Shown here: positions 44,941-55,764 of the stretch, in pieces
Layout: every line of letters starts with the position of its first letter
Numbering within the stretch: the first letter of the stretch is position 1
Assembly: GCA_002633005.1 (NCBI GenBank)
Contig: NMRA01000632.1
Span: 1-64,000 of the forward strand
Length of the DNA: 64,000 bases
Source: Phoronis australis
Taxonomy: Eukaryota > Phoronida > Phoronidae
Direction of reading: 5' to 3'
The notes under the pieces: model-generated
Told to the model about the DNA's origin: nothing
The model's database searches: none
The model's input: only the letters and a program-made list of their open reading frames with translations
Translations under genes and position numbers: made by a program

Positions 44941-47774
44941 ACCAATTTATACGAGCTGAATTTTGTGATACAGATGTTCTGTTACTAGGTGACATGGTGC
45001 AACATTGCACATCAAAGAAAATTAATGTAACATTACACCCAGTCCAATCTATTTCTCACAGCTGAGTGAATTAGAATGAAATTTACATTAAAATTATAAT
45101 CAACGCTCATGGAGTGTAATAATGCATGTTGCTGCTGTGCCTGAGGTGTTGGTGTTTATGATTGCATGATATGAAGTAATGCATATTTTTATATCATATT
45201 TTATTCTTTCATGGTGAGTGGAAACAGTATATAAAATAATTATTTTTCAGACATGTAGACTTTCATTTTTTGTATTAAGGAACACATTCCATATTTTTAT
45301 ACAATCTACAGTCCCACTGAAGTCTTTCTTAAAGGATTGTTCCTTTGGATGCTTGTAGCCATATTTAGGTTACCTAGCAACAAATAACAGTACTAATTCT
45401 CCAGTTTGGGACACTGAAAAATTAAATCATTTCACTTGAATCAAATTTTAGAAATAGGCAATATTGGCCACCCCAAATTCAAAAATTACGATCAACAGCA
45501 GTTATTCAGCTCAACGTTCCACACTAGGGAGGCCTGAAAACATTGCATCATCGACTATTTTCAATGATTTTATGAACCGTCTTCTAGTGTATTTTCAGAC
45601 TTGGTTTCCAATTTTTAAGAAATATGATTAATGTCACAATGGCCCATGCCCAAATCTTCAAAGTCAAGAAAATTCAATTTTGGTTTAGTTTTTTTTCGAA
45701 ATTTTAGAAACTGTGTCTCAAACTTGAGACTTTTAACCATAAGTTTCTCAAGAAAACATGATTAAGTCGGTCAAATGTCCATCAGTCAAGTGATTCTTGA
45801 ACTTGACTTTCCGCCCGTCTGCGGAAGTTCATGATGACGTCTGCTTATTGTGTTACTGAAAATGATTTATATGTTGAGAGCTGAATGTTTGTTAGATACA
45901 GCAACAACTACATTTGGGAACATCAGAATGTTCTTGATGTAAAAATACGCTTGCTTTGTAGCTGCTCAGTTTAACCTGATCAGCCCAGTCTAGTCATATG
46001 CTGGGTGACAGTGGTGAAGCTGGCTAACAAGGTGACCGGAATCTTTAACCAACACCACTTGAAAGGTGTTGGTTTAGCTAGTAATTTTAACAGATCGACT
46101 TTTTATCACTTCTGCCTATGGCCTTGACTATGCTCTCGGTCCTGCACTAGAAGTCTTCAGTAGGCATGCAGTTGGGTTTTCTTGCAACAAAATGTGTAAA
46201 TTGGAGGTTTAACGAAATTCAATATTATAATATTCCATTTGTTAGTCATTGATATAAATGTGGCTTCAGCTTGACAAACAACTTTTAAATTAAATATTGT
46301 CTCTTTATCAGAACAAGTCTTCAATGTATGAACAAACTCTGAACAGCTTCCCAATCAACACAGTCCTCTTGTGAATAAACGTGTCCCATTGTTGGCAATT
46401 TTCCTGTATTTGGAAAACTGGATTGAACCCCATTGAGTGATGGATTCTAAATTTGGGTGTCGACACAGTAACAATTGCCACATGCAATTTATTGTATGCG
46501 TTAGTTTTGTCCCTAGCTGTTTGACTGTTGAAGCCACCGAAGCATGTGCTTTGAACATGGGACAATAAAACCCATTGTTTATTGTCAGATCTTAGTCTGG
46601 TTTGTTACGCTGCTGCCAACACATCTTAGTAGCCAAATTTGCATTGTGTTATTGCTCAAGGTAGGCTTCAGATTTTTTGTAATGTGTATAGTTTTTGATT
46701 TTTTTGTTAGAAAAATGGCAAAAATGATCCTCTGGGATATCGTTCAGAAGAGTAATCTTTGATGACTATGTCATCTGGTCTTCAGGGCACTTGGCGGAAT
46801 ATCAGAATGGTGAGTCTAGTGCAAGTGTGTAAAATTACGAGCTTACACAAAACAAATGTGAACAAGTTTTGGTGCTAGGATGATACAAAATGAACTTAGG
46901 TTAGAAAAAATATTGTAGTTCACCACTTTGGTGTTTATTTCTAATAGGTTATTCGTGAATGAAATGGCGCATTATCCATGTGCACTCTGTAATATGTAAT
47001 TCTTATAAAGTTGCCCTTTGTGGCATGTGTTGTTCTTTATTTTCAGACCAATGAATATTTTGTTTTATTGAATGAAATGTCTAAATCACGAGCTTTCATA
47101 GTCTACAGTGTAGTGTATCAATCCAGTTTTGTGCCATCCAACATGTAGCTGCAATTAAGGTATTATTACAATTCTAATATAAATCACAAATCGTTATTTT
47201 AGTAGTGATCTCTGGCAAATACAGTTGTGAATAAAATGAAAACACCCATTAGTTGTTATTTAGTGATCAATAGTCAAGTTCAGTGTTGCCAATAGACCAT
47301 TTTCATCAGGGCTTGGAATGACCAATGGCAAAAAAGGGAAGATTTTCCAGATGATGTATCGCTCCTCAAATAAATAGGCTTGTGTGACGGAAATATTTTT
47401 GGTGCAATATCTAAGTGAATAAAACATTTTGCACGAATGAAGTCAAAATAATGATAAAAAAGACATAAAGAGAGGAAATTGGAAATCAAATGAGAGGAAA
47501 CCAAAACCAAATAAGAGGAAAATTCTAAGCCCTGTTTCACATGCAGCACCCCCTTTGTTCCTGGATGTAGTTTGCCTTCGCTCTCCATAACAAACCTATT
47601 TGCCATCGCCAGCAACCATCTGTGTTCCCAGCCGGCCCCAAATACAAGAAGTCTTACATAAAAGTAAACATGCGAGTCCTTGTTCTGTCAACTGCCAATG
47701 CTTTTTCATTGACGTCAATCTTGAAAGATAAAAGAAGGAATCAACTAAAAACTGGTACCCCGCCTCACAAATTG

Positions 47775-47970
47775 GACATTATGGTCCTTGGTGGGTGGTC
47801 TTTCCCACAGCTAAAGGCGTAGGTCACGCTTGCCTGTTTGGCAGACTCTGAACGCATTTTCAAATTTTCCTCAACTTTTGAGGGTTCTCGAGGGTTACAG
47901 AGCATTACTTTGTGTCAGAGACCTGGATAGGAAAGTCGTTTTGTTAATAGGCTCAAACCAGGTTTGGTAT
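47775..47970 (+). repeat. Dispersed repeat family C, copy 2
   Basis: It matches 42973-43200 over GGTCCTTGGTGGGTGGTCTT, GCCTGTTTGGCAGA, CTTTTGAGGGTTCTCGAGGG and AAACCAGGTTTGGTAT. It lies between the oxidase and the PEX39-like gene. Confidence 0.7.
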
Positions 47971-48412
47971 CCTTTTAAAATGCAGTCGTGTAAAATGAGC
48001 TGTTAAACCAATGTTGCAACACGGGATGCATGTATTGTAGAGAATGTGTGAAAATTTAGTTTATAGTACAGTGTATATTGTTAAATGGATCAGGAGGCAA
48101 TACCCATCCAGACAAACTTGCGGATCAAAAACACCCAACTGCAGGTTATATTCCATTTTGTAAACACAGATATTTATTTTATTTTTTTTTATAAATACAA
48201 CCACTCCTGAAATATTCATAATAATCCAGTAACAGAGGATTAATTGGTTTTGAAAGTTGGATGGAAGTCATTGTCAATATCAGTATTCTGTTTATAGTTT
48301 TTGAAGTTGTTACAGACTGAAATAAAACTAGGCAAATGTAATATGGAAAAACTTTAATATTCATTGAATAGTATTCCGGAAGAAATTTGTTTCTTTTTAA
48401 TAGACTTCTGAA

Positions 48413-48782
48413 TCACTTTTCCCATGGTTTCTTTGGTCTCTTCATCTCAGACTCAGACACAGACAAATTTGTTGCCTGCACGTTCAGTTTGAGTAAACCA
48501 GGAATTTCTGCTCCCTCTTGCACTAGTCTCATTACGTCTACAAACGATGTTGGATACTGTGGTTGAGTCTCGTCAACATCAACACAGTCGTTTGCTGAGG
48601 TAGGGATCTGCGAAGCAGACGGTTCTATACTAGTGCACATGTCCTGTGACAGACAAGCCGTTGCGGCCTGTCCTGGATCCACGACAGAAGAGTCTGTGTT
48701 GGAGCCTTCGGGCTCGCCTGTAGATGGATTTTGAGAGCGCTTCCATGAGATGTACGTTTCTAAAGTGAGAGGTTGAAAATGC
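48413..48782 (-). CDS. PEX39: PEX39-like coding exon 2
   Basis: 370 nt from acceptor TTTGTAG to TGA. It encodes HFQPLTLETYISWKRSQ, a low-complexity middle, then the IPGL and KPWE motifs. Confidence 0.82.
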
Positions 48783-50135
48783 CTACAAACAAAAAACGAA
48801 TTCCAGTTAATTTTTTAAACTCACTGGTAAACGTCTAAAATTGTCTTCCACACTCAACACGACATTGAAAAGATCAACTTAGAAAATGGCACTAATGTGA
48901 TGTTGAGATAAATTTTCACTATGAGCAAGAAATTAAACAGTTGAGTGATATAAAATTTGAACTTTTGAGAAACAAAATACATTTTAGTGTACTGTACACA
49001 ATTCAGTAAATTGAATAATGAACCATAAAATCACCTGAAATAAGGTACTTAAAAATAATATTGCTGGCGATTTCAGAATTTCAGACACAAAAAATCCTTT
49101 TCCATTCCAACTGCCCATAGAAGATCTATCTAATGTACAGTCATGCATGTATCGATGCTTTGTTCAAAGTTTCAATAAACAATCTAGTTTCAAAGAAATA
49201 ACCGAAAAATTAGTCATGGATCTCCAACAAATATAAAAATATGAAGGCAACAAACTGTTGCAGAACCTTTTTGATTTAAGATGAAACCACCAAGCGACAT
49301 TGTTGAGAATTCGTCTTGTTGACCTCATTTTCAGCCTCTTGACCTTTGCTCAATGAGTAAACACTGAACTAATTGCCATATTCTAAATAAGAGTATTTCA
49401 CTCAGGTTTTGAGTGACATCACGAATAATTAAAACTGAAGTTATGATTAGCCAGTAATAATAAATGAGATTTTCCCTGTTCACATAATACCTAGTTATTG
49501 CACTTACTCTTCTCACATCGTTTTAGTCAACAAAGTGCCAAACAGTAATTTTGTTGCCCAACTGTGCCGGCAAAGTTCAAAATTATCAATAACTTTATTG
49601 TAAGACATAAAGATAGTGGACAACCTTCAGTAGGCACTTGAGATCCCATTTGGTGTGTTGAGCAACTAAAAGTTGAAGTCGCTTTCACTGACTGAAGGTC
49701 GGGCAGAAGTCACCACAGGTAATTTAAGGTCATAGTTGGCAAGCTAGTATTCACCAAATCAATAACAGCATTCAAGTCGGCAGGCAACAAATGGGAATTT
49801 CAAAATGACTAACACATTAATTCTAATATCAAGCAATTTTTATAAAAATTGGCATTTCCAGTCAATTGCCATTCAATAATTCTATTTTTGCAATTTTTAA
49901 GTATCTGTTAACTATTTTTGAAACCAACATTTTCTCCTGTGAGAACTTTCCCCTTATCAACTTACTTCGAGTAATAAAACAGCTTAGCACTAAATAACTG
50001 TTTCTCCACTTCAGTACAATCACTAAGCCTCTCTTTGATTTTATTCCAGCCATGTTGAAACACAGTGTCCTTATCGAAGTCGTAGTTATCAAAGTGGACA
50101 CAGATGTCTTTGAACGCATTATTATCCTCCTCCAT
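48413..50135 (-). CDS. PEX39: KPWE-motif protein, PEX39/C6orf226-like peroxisomal factor (2 exons)
   Basis: Two exons (49966-50135 and 48413-48782) join in phase 2 to a 179-residue protein. The N-terminal part (FDNYDFDKDTVFQHGWNKIK) is acidic/aromatic. The middle is low-complexity and Ser/Thr/acid-rich. The C-terminus carries FVDVMRLVQEGAEIPGL (about residues 137-153) followed by RPKKPWEK, with KPWE at 175-178 next to the stop. That C-terminal pairing is the hallmark of the KPWE domain found in C6orf226/PEX39, reported to help import of PTS2 proteins into peroxisomes. Splice sites are CGAA|GTAAGT and TTTGTAG|G. An ATTAAA at 48353-48358 about 55 nt past the stop could be the poly(A) signal. 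The ATG is 91 nt from the CHCHD7 stop. Human C6orf226 is shorter, so orthology is likely but not proven. Confidence 0.75.
49966..50135 (-). CDS. PEX39: PEX39-like coding exon 1
   Basis: 170 nt from ATG to GTAAGT, ending in phase 2. It encodes MEEDNNAFKDICVHFDNYDF and continues to AKLFYYS. It contains an AATAAA (50040-50045) on the same strand. Confidence 0.78.
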
Positions 50136-50226
50136 GATTTCAAACTTTTAAAAATGTCTCTATCTTCAATTCAAATCCTTCTAAAACTGTTGTAAATGTT
50201 CGTGAGTCACTGCTTATTAAGTCAGT

Positions 50227-50337
50227 CTACTCTTTCTGCAGTGCCTCTTTATAACGCTTGATGTAGATTTCTCGTTCACTTTCTGGAGGCATGTATGGCT
50301 TCAATCTCTGGCGACGCCTTTCTCTGGTCACACTAGC
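50227..50337 (-). CDS. CHCHD7: CHCHD7 coding exon 3 (stop codon)
   Basis: 111 nt including TAG, ASVTRERRRQRLKPYMPPES through YKEALQKE. Acceptor TTTGCAG. Confidence 0.94.
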   Translation of the reverse strand, partial: ASVTRERRRQRLKPYMPPESEREIYIKRYKEALQKE

Positions 50338-52689
50338 CTGCAAAAGAGCTTTTACCATGAGAGAGGGAGTTACTTCTAAATACTGTGAATGACAGCATTC
50401 CATGATTACCACTGTACTCAACATTAATTTCAGAGAGAACACTGCACAATCATGAGTTTAACACTGAACTGGAGTGGTACACTCTTTCAAGGAAACTGTA
50501 GGCATCAGTCCCAGTTGTCAATCGCTTTAAAGCAGTGAAAGTGAATTATACAAGCTTTGGACTACAGATACAAAAATGATGCACTGTACTGGTTTCAGAA
50601 AATCTTTTCTCTGTACAATCTTCAGACTATGATTAAAAGTGCCTCACCCCAGTTGTGAAATACATTACCCAAAAGTCTTTGCAGTTACGATAGTTTTGGA
50701 AATACTTTGAACACTTGTCACGGTCGTAGTCATGATCACCTAGACATTTATATGCCATTTCCTGCTCCTGCAAAAAAGTAGAAATACATAATCACCCGTC
50801 TACTTCAAACCCACTGAGAAAGCCATATTAAAACAAAGCCAACACTTAAAAGATTTGTTCAAGAGCACACAAACAACACACACATGATGTCACAAACAAC
50901 ACACATGATTTCACAAACAACACACACATGATTTCACAAACAACACACATGATTTCACAAACAACACACACATGATTTCACATCCACAGGCGAAAACAAC
51001 GTAATAATGGCCAGCTGCCAATTTGGGCAACTGAACAAACGAGTATTCGAAAAAAATAAAGTTTGACTGAGGAAGTACTGAGTATTAGTTCAAACTGGGA
51101 ACAGTTCATGATATCAACTGCCTCCTAAAGTCCAACTTTTGACCCAGGGCAACTGACACGGAGCAGCTTGATCGGTGTCACTAGCAATTTCATTAACTGT
51201 GACAAGATGGAAGTTGTACGCTGGAGAGTGGAATGCACATGCGCAGGTTTTCAAGTAGCGGGAGCTGCAGACAGAGAGGCCGTATGTAGGACATTGCACA
51301 AGCACAGTAGAGATGATCCTTTCCGCCTTGCCCCAGTTTCACGTTTAGACAATAATTGACACGGAGCAAGATGTTCAAGCGCAATTTGCCCCACCTCACA
51401 AACAGGTTGCAAAAGTTGTCACCGCGGTGTCAGTTTACTCCGTGTCAGTCCCGTTTACACACTGGAACATCCCGTTCTGAGTCAGCTGAACCGTGTCAAC
51501 TTTTGTAGTGTAAACGGCACTTAAGATGTCCCTCTACACACAAAATGACAAAACGTATTTATAGCAACATGATTTAATCAGTGTTTGGCATAATTCACGA
51601 AAAAGCTTCCAGCGTATGGAAGGACTGTGGGATGTTCACTGTCTCTACTGGGACCAGCTTAGACAGTGGTACTGTCTAGCTGTACCAAACTCACACTGCG
51701 AGTCAGTTTGAGGCCCTGGTTAAACAAGCCTAACTGATCCATAAGTAAGGCAAATTTGGAGTGAACATGTTCTGTTTCCTCGAGCATATAATGACCCGTC
51801 TGTCAGAGCACTCACGTTTCAAAGAACTCATGGCATACCTCCAGGAGCAGCTCACTAGTCCCAAAGTGCACACGTCCAAAGGACTACTAATAAAGTCGAG
51901 TCGTACAACATTAAAATGCATTTTTGTCGGCATTCTATGGAACTCAGTGAAACTATCGTGTGCATCAAGTCAATGGCCAGATACCTCAATTTGAGGATTT
52001 TGACAAATGGCAAAATTCACTCAAGTGACTCAAGTTTGTGCAAGTTTAACGAGCCCTCCCTAATTCGCAAACAACAACGATACTATTCACTTTATTTTCC
52101 CTCATGGCGAAAGCTTCTGGCAGTGCACTTTCAGACTACAGCCATGTAACCCCAGTAAATACTTATTTACAGAGGGTTGACGTGTCTATGAAACCTAGAC
52201 ATAACACGTCTGTACATAAGTTATTGATGCAACTAGAGAGTGACCGCCGTCTCGACTGGCCTTTGAGATATGACGTCATACCAGATGCCTCGTAGTGTTA
52301 AAAAAGATCAGTCGCCAATTTGGACAATTGAGCGAAATATTCCTGGAAACAAAGTTTGAGTACAGGAGCATTCCTTCGAGTTGGAAGGATTCAAGACATC
52401 GACGACCTCCGGCGTAAGGTGTCCCTCTATGCGCAATGATACAACAGGTATATTTTTCGCTTAGTGACTGAGGTTCTAATTAGTGTGAGGCATTCGCCCA
52501 AAAGCTTCCGGCGTATGAAGCGCCTATAAAAGCTTCACCGTCACAAAGGCCGGTCGAGACGGTGGTCACTGTCGGCTGTACCTTCACACAAGGATTCTTA
52601 TCGGGATGTAGGACGACATTGGATCGTGTAATTCTCGTTTGCTCCTTCTCCGTCTCAGTCTCGGGGCTTTTCTTAAAACCTCCGAACAT
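50227..52689 (-). CDS. CHCHD7: CHCHD7 (COX23-like), twin CX9C mitochondrial protein (3 exons)
   Basis: Three exons give a 105-residue protein. The twin CX9C fold is fully present: Cys34-x9-Cys44 (NPC...YKC) and Cys55-x9-Cys65 (KCSKYFQNYRNC). Two disulfides would be formed on import into the mitochondrial intermembrane space by the MIA40 relay. The region between them, DHDYDRDKC, and the segment after them, KDFW...RRRQRLKPYMPPESERE, match human CHCHD7 (NNYDRERC, RRFW, GVKPFMPTAAERDE). Yeast Cox23 has a role in cytochrome c oxidase assembly. Exons are 52582-52689, 50669-50767 and 50227-50337, all phase 0. The ATG follows a TTTTCAG, so the leader may be spliced. The N-terminus is about 20 residues longer than in human, and the next gene starts 91 nt downstream. 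Confidence 0.92.
50669..50767 (-). CDS. CHCHD7: CHCHD7 coding exon 2
   Basis: 99 nt, 33 codons, EQEMAYKCLGDHDYDRDKCS through KDFW. Acceptor TTTGCAG, donor GTAATG. Confidence 0.94.
50863..50985. repeat. 23-25-bp tandem repeat in CHCHD7 intron 1
   Basis: Five units of ACACACATGATTTCACAAAC + AACAC lie about 100 bp from exon 2. Confidence 0.88.
51008..51694. repeat. Diverged copy of the sequence around CHCHD7 exon 1, with an internal insertion
   Basis: GCCAATTTGGGCAACTGA, AAAGTTTGACT, GATGTCCCTCTA, AAAAGCTTCCAGCGTATGGA and AGCTGTACC appear in the same order as in 52307-52587. About 390 bp (roughly 51131-51521) is extra here. The similarity stops where exon 1 begins in the other copy. Confidence 0.6.
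52307..52587. repeat. Partner copy abutting the CHCHD7 exon 1 donor
   Basis: GCCAATTTGGACAATTGAGC, GTGTCCCTCTATGCGCAATG, AAAAGCTTCCGGCGTATGAA and GGCTGTACC match 51008-51694 in order and orientation. It ends within a few bases of the 5' splice site of exon 1. Confidence 0.6.
52582..52689 (-). CDS. CHCHD7: CHCHD7 coding exon 1
   Basis: 108 nt, 36 codons, ending DKNPCVK at an AAG|GTACAG donor. It was joined to exon 2 because the spacing recreates an exact CX9C motif. Confidence 0.88.
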
Positions 52690-53139
52690 TACGCAGCTCC
52701 TGAAAATCAAATCTATCCCGAAACCTTTGCATGGGTACCGAAAAAGCACTTTCAGTAAGCTAGAACGGACCGCTTCTTCCCCTCATTTCTGAACCTTCTC
52801 TTCTTTTCAAAACGAGGCTGCACGGAAGGGGTTTCCCAGCATCTGGTGGAGCTGTGTCAGCGAAGGCAGAGATGTCTGGCAGAGACCATGGCTCATTGGC
52901 AAAGACCGTAGAAACGTCTTAGGTGAAAGATTGCAATAATTACCAATAGGTTTGGCAAAAGAGCCTCACATCAAATAAACGTTCTAAGAAGAATTGGACA
53001 CCACCTAACGACTTTATCATAAACGGTATCCTAATTGCCATTTTTCATCATGATTCTTCATCCTTTCAAATTTCAACTATTGTCCCCTCTCATGGCATTT
53101 TTGCTCGAAAGAAAATACACTCAAACTAAAAATACTTCT

Positions 53140-53536
53140 ACTCAGAGCCCTACGTTTTGTTAACAACGACGACGACGACGTACGAACAACTAAGCCTACA
53201 AACCACCCCTTCATCTATACTACGCAGACTTGTCGACTTATTGCAATAGAAGTATTTAAAATCCTTTATGGCGAATCACCCAAGACACTTCTTTCACTTT
53301 TAAAGAAGCACGAAAACAATTACTCCTTTCGCTACAGCAATATTCTACATATTCCTCAAGTTGATCTGTCAAATATCAGTGGTAAAAAATCTTTTTCCTG
53401 CTCAGCTCGGGTCTGGAACAGTCTAAAGAATACTGGCCGGTATATTGCGCACAACAGAGTCTTTCTGATTCGGACCTGGACTGGCCCCGAATGCAGCGGT
53501 TCTCTTTGTAAACACTCCAGGTTATGTTGTAATTAG
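53140..53536 (+). pseudogene. LINE reverse-transcriptase C-terminal fragment
   Basis: From 53228 to the TAG at 53536 one frame is open and shows the conserved tail of non-LTR retrotransposon ORF2 proteins: IAIEVFKILYGESP, NYSFRYSNILHIPQV, GKKSFSCSARVWNSL and a closing RTWTGPEC. An ALRFVNND piece at about 53145 lies in another frame, so the copy is frameshifted as well as 5' truncated. No endonuclease or catalytic RT motif is present; it is a dead fragment. Confidence 0.82.
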
Positions 53537-53539
53537 TGT

Positions 53540-55560
53540 ATACCATCTTTTCTTTTATGATTTATCTCACGTGTACCTCAGTATTATCCGGTTTATTCTC
53601 ATTAAACCCTAGTATATACTTTAGCGATTACGACAACATAACTTGTATTTACAACTATATCTCTGTGTTATTCTCCTGCTTAATTTTCATTTTCTTCATG
53701 TTTTTGTTAAATTTAATGTCGTAGAAATAGCTGGCTAATGTTAATGTGAATCAAAGGCAAAAATTACATCATGAAACATAAAAATAACCCTTTATAAGCC
53801 ACTATATAGGAGCACTTGAAACACACTTTCTCGTGCAAAATCAGATGATGACAAGTAATAAAATAAAAGAGAAAGTAGAAAACAGCAAAGGAAATTAAGA
53901 TTTCAATTTTGATCTCAGAACACCACTACATTAATGATTTTTTTTTCTAGAACTTCCACACAAAATATGGAGGTTTCAAGGAGAGTGCTGATCAATTCCT
54001 TGCAAGTACGTTCGTAAACCCAAACATAACTTTATTGCAGAGTCTGAAGCAATATGAAGGATTAAAGTACGCAAGAACAAAAACAAAAAGGTCACTAGAT
54101 TCGGATCTAGAATAATAAGAAGCATGGTCTATGTAATAGTCGATCGGATCCCCAATTTTACCTCTAAACTTGGTAAAACAATTCAATCAGACATCATTGT
54201 GGTTTCGTTGTGCTCCATAAGAGTTGATCTTTCGACCACAAATACTAATATTCATTTGCATCGATTCATTAACCAGGAGCACAAATATCAGAGACATTAT
54301 CAGCTTGGAAATTGGTTTGAGAAGCAGTCACTCAGGTTTCAGTAAAAACGGATGTTATTTCGTGGAAAATAGATATCTTTTCCAAGGTCGTATTTAAGAA
54401 GAATTTAAAATAAAAATGTATGTGTATTTTAGAAAAAACCTATTCCCAAGGAACACAACAATACACACATCTCGACGATAGGTAAATTTCAAACGAGTTT
54501 GGCAGTAAAATGAGTGACCCATCTATCCGTCTAGGCCTACTTCGAGAAACGTAATCCAAGCAAGCAACAACCCAAAGATCAAAATCGACCAATTACTGAA
54601 TACAATATTTGTATAGCATTTGCGTTCTCTCATTTGCAGCACCATAATAACGACCGAGAGCAAACCATACAATATCAGCATCAACTGCGAAAGACCAACA
54701 GAAGACTATGTATTAGCGACATTTCAAAGAGGGACTATATTATAAAAATAAACCTGATAGTAGATGAAGAGAAAGAAGATAATTAAAACAGTGCTCCCCT
54801 GGGCACATGTTTTAAAACACAATTAACAAAAATGCAAGATTTTAGTCAACTTACAGCCAGTCGGGTGACTGGCATGACTTCTTATTTGAGTTGCCTTCGG
54901 GGTTTCTTTTAGTGTTACCACTTTAATTACAGTAAGTCTGCTGGTCACAATTTTTTGAAAAAGGGCACACTTTTTATCATCAGGTGCGCCCGAAGGCCAC
55001 AGCTAGATTCAAACCCGGGGGTCAGGAATATCCCTGAAGCAGTCTTGCGTTCTGAAACCATCCCGAAGTCATCCAGTGATTGATTACGTTAATAGATACA
55101 AGCAAAGCATCAATTCCACATTCCTGTCTGACCCACAACCCTTTATTCTTCCTTCACACTCAACACCAGTATGACCTGTGGTTCCACCATCGACAATTGC
55201 AGTGATTGGTGTGCCCAGTACTCTTGTATTCACAGCCTCAACCTTTTTACCAATAGGCACCATTCAGGTGGACATTGAAATTACATGTTTTATATTCCTA
55301 GTGCATTGTATCTCAGAAATGGCTCACTGGATTCATTCGAATCTTGCTTTCTGGGTTGAATGCTCATACCGAGATTCAGTACTACGGTGAAGTATGTGTT
55401 TCTTCATTGATAAAATGTCCTCTCAAATGTCTTGAGTTAAATAAGGTGTCATTGTGAAATACGACTGTTAGCAGTAGTTGTCCAAAATATTTTCAAAAGA
55501 ACTCCGGAATCGAGAAATTGTGTTAAAACCCTGCAGTATTTTGTTAGTGTTAACTGAGAA
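53540..55560. other. Region with no recognisable gene
   Basis: AT-rich sequence. The short open frames (for example 53536-53724 and 55178-55390) lack splice-supported neighbours or a recognisable family. Confidence 0.6.
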
Positions 55561-55623
55561 ACAATCTTTAAAATACAACAATTTGAAGCTGAGTGAATCG
55601 CTTCCAGATTTCTTGAAGCTCAC

Positions 55624-55764
55624 CCATTTCCAAAGTTAAGACTGGGTGGCATTTCCAAGATCTGCAATAATATGTACAATCTGGCCCGTCGTATACTGCA
55701 CGTGAATTAGCGGGCATTGATTGGCAGTGGAGAAAATGTACCTTCCGGCAGGGAAACACCACAG
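55624..55764 (-). other. Candidate cysteine-rich phase 1-1 exon
   Basis: A 141-nt minus-strand stretch lies between GGTTATTTCAG and TGG|GTGAGC. One frame, entering with 2 nt, reads VVFPCRKVHFLHCQSMPANS then RAVYDGPDCTYYCRSWKC and on to LEM. Five cysteines and symmetric 1-1 phase resemble a shuffled extracellular module, but I recognise no family and found no partner exon, so it may be chance. Confidence 0.2.

Larger units (their letters stand above)
44483..48412. other. Intergenic/3' UTR region between the oxidase and the PEX39-like gene
   Basis: Apart from the 34-bp repeat and family C copy 2, I see no coding exon. AATAAA occurs on the plus strand at 46564-46569 and 47230-47235 and could end long oxidase transcripts; nothing decides between them. 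Confidence 0.6.

Noticed and set aside
50885-50985. CRISPR-like array
   Set aside because: The units are contiguous 23-25-bp tandem repeats without unique spacers, in a eukaryotic intron.
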